This document shows positions 62,591 to 64,000 of a DNA stretch of 64,000 bases, in pieces. The notes under the pieces are model-generated. The model was not told the DNA's origin. It ran no database searches and saw nothing but the letters and a program-made list of their open reading frames with translations. Each line of letters opens with the position of its first letter. Position 1 is the first letter of the stretch. Source of the stretch: Pedobacter sp. BS3. GTDB lineage: Bacteria; Bacteroidota; Bacteroidia; Sphingobacteriales; Sphingobacteriaceae. The stretch lies in contig NZ_VTRT01000001.1 in NCBI RefSeq assembly GCF_008274585.1, positions 1,054,001 through 1,118,000 on the forward strand, given 5' to 3'. The position numbers and the translations under genes are program-made.

Positions 62591-62643
62591 ACCCGACAGG
62601 AGCGGCAGCCCCGATTGCAATGAGGGCTATAGCGGATGGCGGG
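62591..62643 (+). ncRNA. Candidate structured RNA in the maeB-yebC gap
   Basis: The strand can fold with CCCG (62592-62595) to CGGG (62640-62643) and AGCCC (62607-62611) to GGGCT (62624-62628), with GCTATAGCGGATGGCGGGA as an unpaired-rich 3' part. The string CCCGACAGGAGCGGCAGCCCC is, to my recollection, widespread in Bacteroidota intergenic regions. A covariance search, not done here, is needed to name it; function unknown. Confidence 0.4.
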
Positions 62644-62720
62644 ACTACCTGAACCTATGAAATACGACAACTGCTTTTCAAATATCAACTAAAAAGCCTA
62701 CCAGAAATTAAAGATAACAT

Positions 62721-62728
62721 TAACTTTG
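62721..62728 (+). promoter_or_regulatory. Candidate -7 promoter element of yebC
   Basis: TAACTTTG is an exact TAnnTTTG match 26 bases before the ATG at 62754. No clear -33. Confidence 0.5.
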
Positions 62729-62753
62729 CTGCACTAACGACAGATCATTTTTT

Positions 62754-63476
62754 ATGGGAAGAGCTTTTGAATTCCGCAAAGAGAGAAAATTTAAACGCTG
62801 GGCTAAAATGGCCGTGCAGTTTACCCGCTTAGGTAAGGAAATTGCCATGGCGGTTAAAGCCGGCGGCCCGAACCCCGACGCCAATGCACGCTTACGCACA
62901 GCCATGCAAAACGCAAAGGCGGTAAATATGCCGAAAGACCGCGTTGAAGCAGCTATTAAACGGGCGTCGAGCAAAGACGAAAGCGATTACGAAGAAATTG
63001 TATACGAAGGTTATGCGCCATACGGCGTTGCCGTGCTGGTTGAGACCGCTACCGATAACACCAACCGCACCGTGGCCAATGTGCGCAGCTATTTTAACAA
63101 AGTTGGCGGCACACTGGGTAAAACCGGTTCGCTGGACTTTATTTTTGCACGTAAGTCTGTTTTCAGGTTTGATCCGGGAGATTTTGACCTGGAAGAGCTG
63201 GAACTGGAACTGATCGACTTTGGCCTGGAAGATCTGTACGTGGAAGAAGATGAAGAAGGGAACGATGTTGCCGTGATCCACACGTCGTTTGAGGATTTTG
63301 GTAAAATGCAAAAAGCGCTGGAAGAGAAGGGCATTGAAGTAAAAAGCGCCAAGCTGGAGCGTATCGCCTTGTCGACCACTGAAGTTACCGAAGAACAGGC
63401 GGCAGACGTATTAAAGCTGATCGATAAGCTGGAAGAGGACGATGATGTGCAGGCGGTATATTATAACATGGCGTAA
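62754..63476 (+). CDS. yebC: YebC/PmpR family translational-rescue or regulatory protein
   Basis: The 240-residue protein begins MGRAFEFRKERKFKRWAKMAVQFTRLGKEIAMAVKAGG, the YebC signature, and shows NARLRTAMQNAKAVNMPKDRVEAAIKRAS and ETATDNTNRTVANVRSYFNK. Long named as DNA-binding transcription regulator; recent work links the family to resolving ribosome stalls. The C-terminal acidic part (LEEDDDVQAVYYNMA) is typical. Confidence 0.96.
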   Translation: MGRAFEFRKERKFKRWAKMAVQFTRLGKEIAMAVKAGGPNPDANARLRTAMQNAKAVNMPKDRVEAAIKRASSKDESDYEEIVYEGYAPYGVAVLVETATDNTNRTVANVRSYFNKVGGTLGKTGSLDFIFARKSVFRFDPGDFDLEELELELIDFGLEDLYVEEDEEGNDVAVIHTSFEDFGKMQKALEEKGIEVKSAKLERIALSTTEVTEEQAADVLKLIDKLEEDDDVQAVYYNMA

Positions 63477-63675
63477 GCATTGCTTAATCAAAAGTCAAAA
63501 GTTGAATCCCGTATCCCAAATCGTTCCTCTCGGGACAGGCAGTACGGGAAGACTCCGACTATTCGGGGCCAAAAACCACACAAGGCTCCTGATATGGCTA
63601 ACGAAACTGAGGGTCTTTTTTAAAACTGGTTGTATAGTATAGTTCGTGTAGGCTAATTTATATAAACGTATTATT

Positions 63676-64000
63676 ATGCTCACATTCGAAGAATTTTTTA
63701 AGAAAAAAAAGATAGATCTGGTGCAGCTTAAAGCTGCGGAGCCAGCGCTATATACCGAATTTGAGTACGATTATGCCCAGATGGGCGAAAAAAGCTTTGA
63801 CCACACCAAGAAATTCTGGTTCAACAAATTGCGCCGGCTCTATCATACTAAGGAAGAGCCTAAACCGGCCAGGATTGCCACCCAGCCGGCTCAGCCCGAA
63901 CCAACTGCTCCGGCGGCTACCCCGGCAGAGCCAGCTACTCCTGCTAAAACCGGCTTTACGCCTCGTTTTAAACCGGGACTGGCCAAACCTAAGCCAGCAG
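63676..64000 (+). CDS. Hypothetical protein, 3' end outside the window
   Basis: MLTFEEFFKKKKIDLVQLKAAEP...YAQMGEKSFDHTKKFWFNKLRRLYH is an N-terminal domain seen in Bacteroidota hypothetical proteins. It is followed by a Pro/Ala/Thr-rich linker (PAQPEPTAPAATPAEPATPAK) that runs off the window. The linker suggests a flexible tail. I cannot name a function. Confidence 0.7.
   Translation, partial: MLTFEEFFKKKKIDLVQLKAAEPALYTEFEYDYAQMGEKSFDHTKKFWFNKLRRLYHTKEEPKPARIATQPAQPEPTAPAATPAEPATPAKTGFTPRFKPGLAKPKPA

Noticed and set aside
63477-63675. Gene in the gap after yebC
   Set aside because: Short open frames on both strands lack any domain or start context; only a CCCGTA/TACGGG pair near 63510-63550 was seen.
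1-64000. tRNA, rRNA or prophage structural genes
   Set aside because: None could be recognised by eye; the ORF6N domain is phage-derived but stands alone.

Overview
The window looks like a chromosome segment of a Bacteroidota bacterium, most likely of the Sphingobacteriaceae (Mucilaginibacter/Pedobacter-like). The reasons are a type IX secretion C-terminal sorting domain, many exact TAnnTTTG (-7) promoter elements before genes, a TonB operon with a Pro-rich TonB and two ExbD proteins, a short NuoG without the molybdopterin domain, coaX/outer-membrane-protein/lptC linkage, and interspersed palindromic intergenic repeats typical of this phylum. The genus is inference; no rRNA or tRNA gene was seen.

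Layout. 1-6.8 kb: the end of a Bax-inhibitor-1 gene, a SAM-I riboswitch, metH, a broken four-helix-bundle gene inside an inverted-repeat cassette, and metF (one methionine-synthesis unit). 6.8-9.6 kb: a MacB/FtsX-type permease, a HIT protein and rsgA. 10-21.7 kb: mostly minus-strand accessory and envelope genes (small membrane proteins, a TPR histidine kinase, two lipoproteins, a frameshifted WG-repeat protein, a T9SS-exported propeller protein, a deacetylase-like protein). 21.9-32.2 kb: uvrB, doxX, yicC-gmk, coaX-OMP-lptC, ppiD and a SUI1-like factor. 32.4-38.3 kb: exbB-exbD-exbD-tonB plus a small membrane protein, a PstS-like lipoprotein and a TPR protein. 38.4-52.5 kb: a complete 14-gene complex I operon (nuoA-N), interrupted between nuoF and nuoG by a palindrome-rich ORF6N element. 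52.5-56.4 kb: dedA, ppa, a CNNM/CBS protein, rsmE and a DUF4159 protein. 56.5-59.5 kb: two disabled toxin-antitoxin-like pairs flanking nnr. 59.8-64 kb: malic enzyme, a VOC protein, a palindrome cluster, a candidate structured RNA, yebC, and the start of an unidentified gene.

Most interesting: housekeeping genes and operons here are invaded by small palindrome-associated elements. (1) metH carries, in frame and without a stop, a DUF559 (PD-(D/E)XK-like nuclease) domain of about 178 codons, bounded by GC-rich inverted palindromes. The same palindromes occur without the nuclease at two other in-frame sites in metH and once after metF. No intein splice motifs are visible. (2) An ORF6N gene sits inside the nuo operon, surrounded by copies of a palindrome that also lies inside its own coding sequence. 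(3) A four-helix-bundle (S23-like) gene between metH and metF is bracketed by near-perfect 23-bp inverted repeats. Several accessory genes each carry a single disabling lesion, while the nuclease inside metH appears intact.
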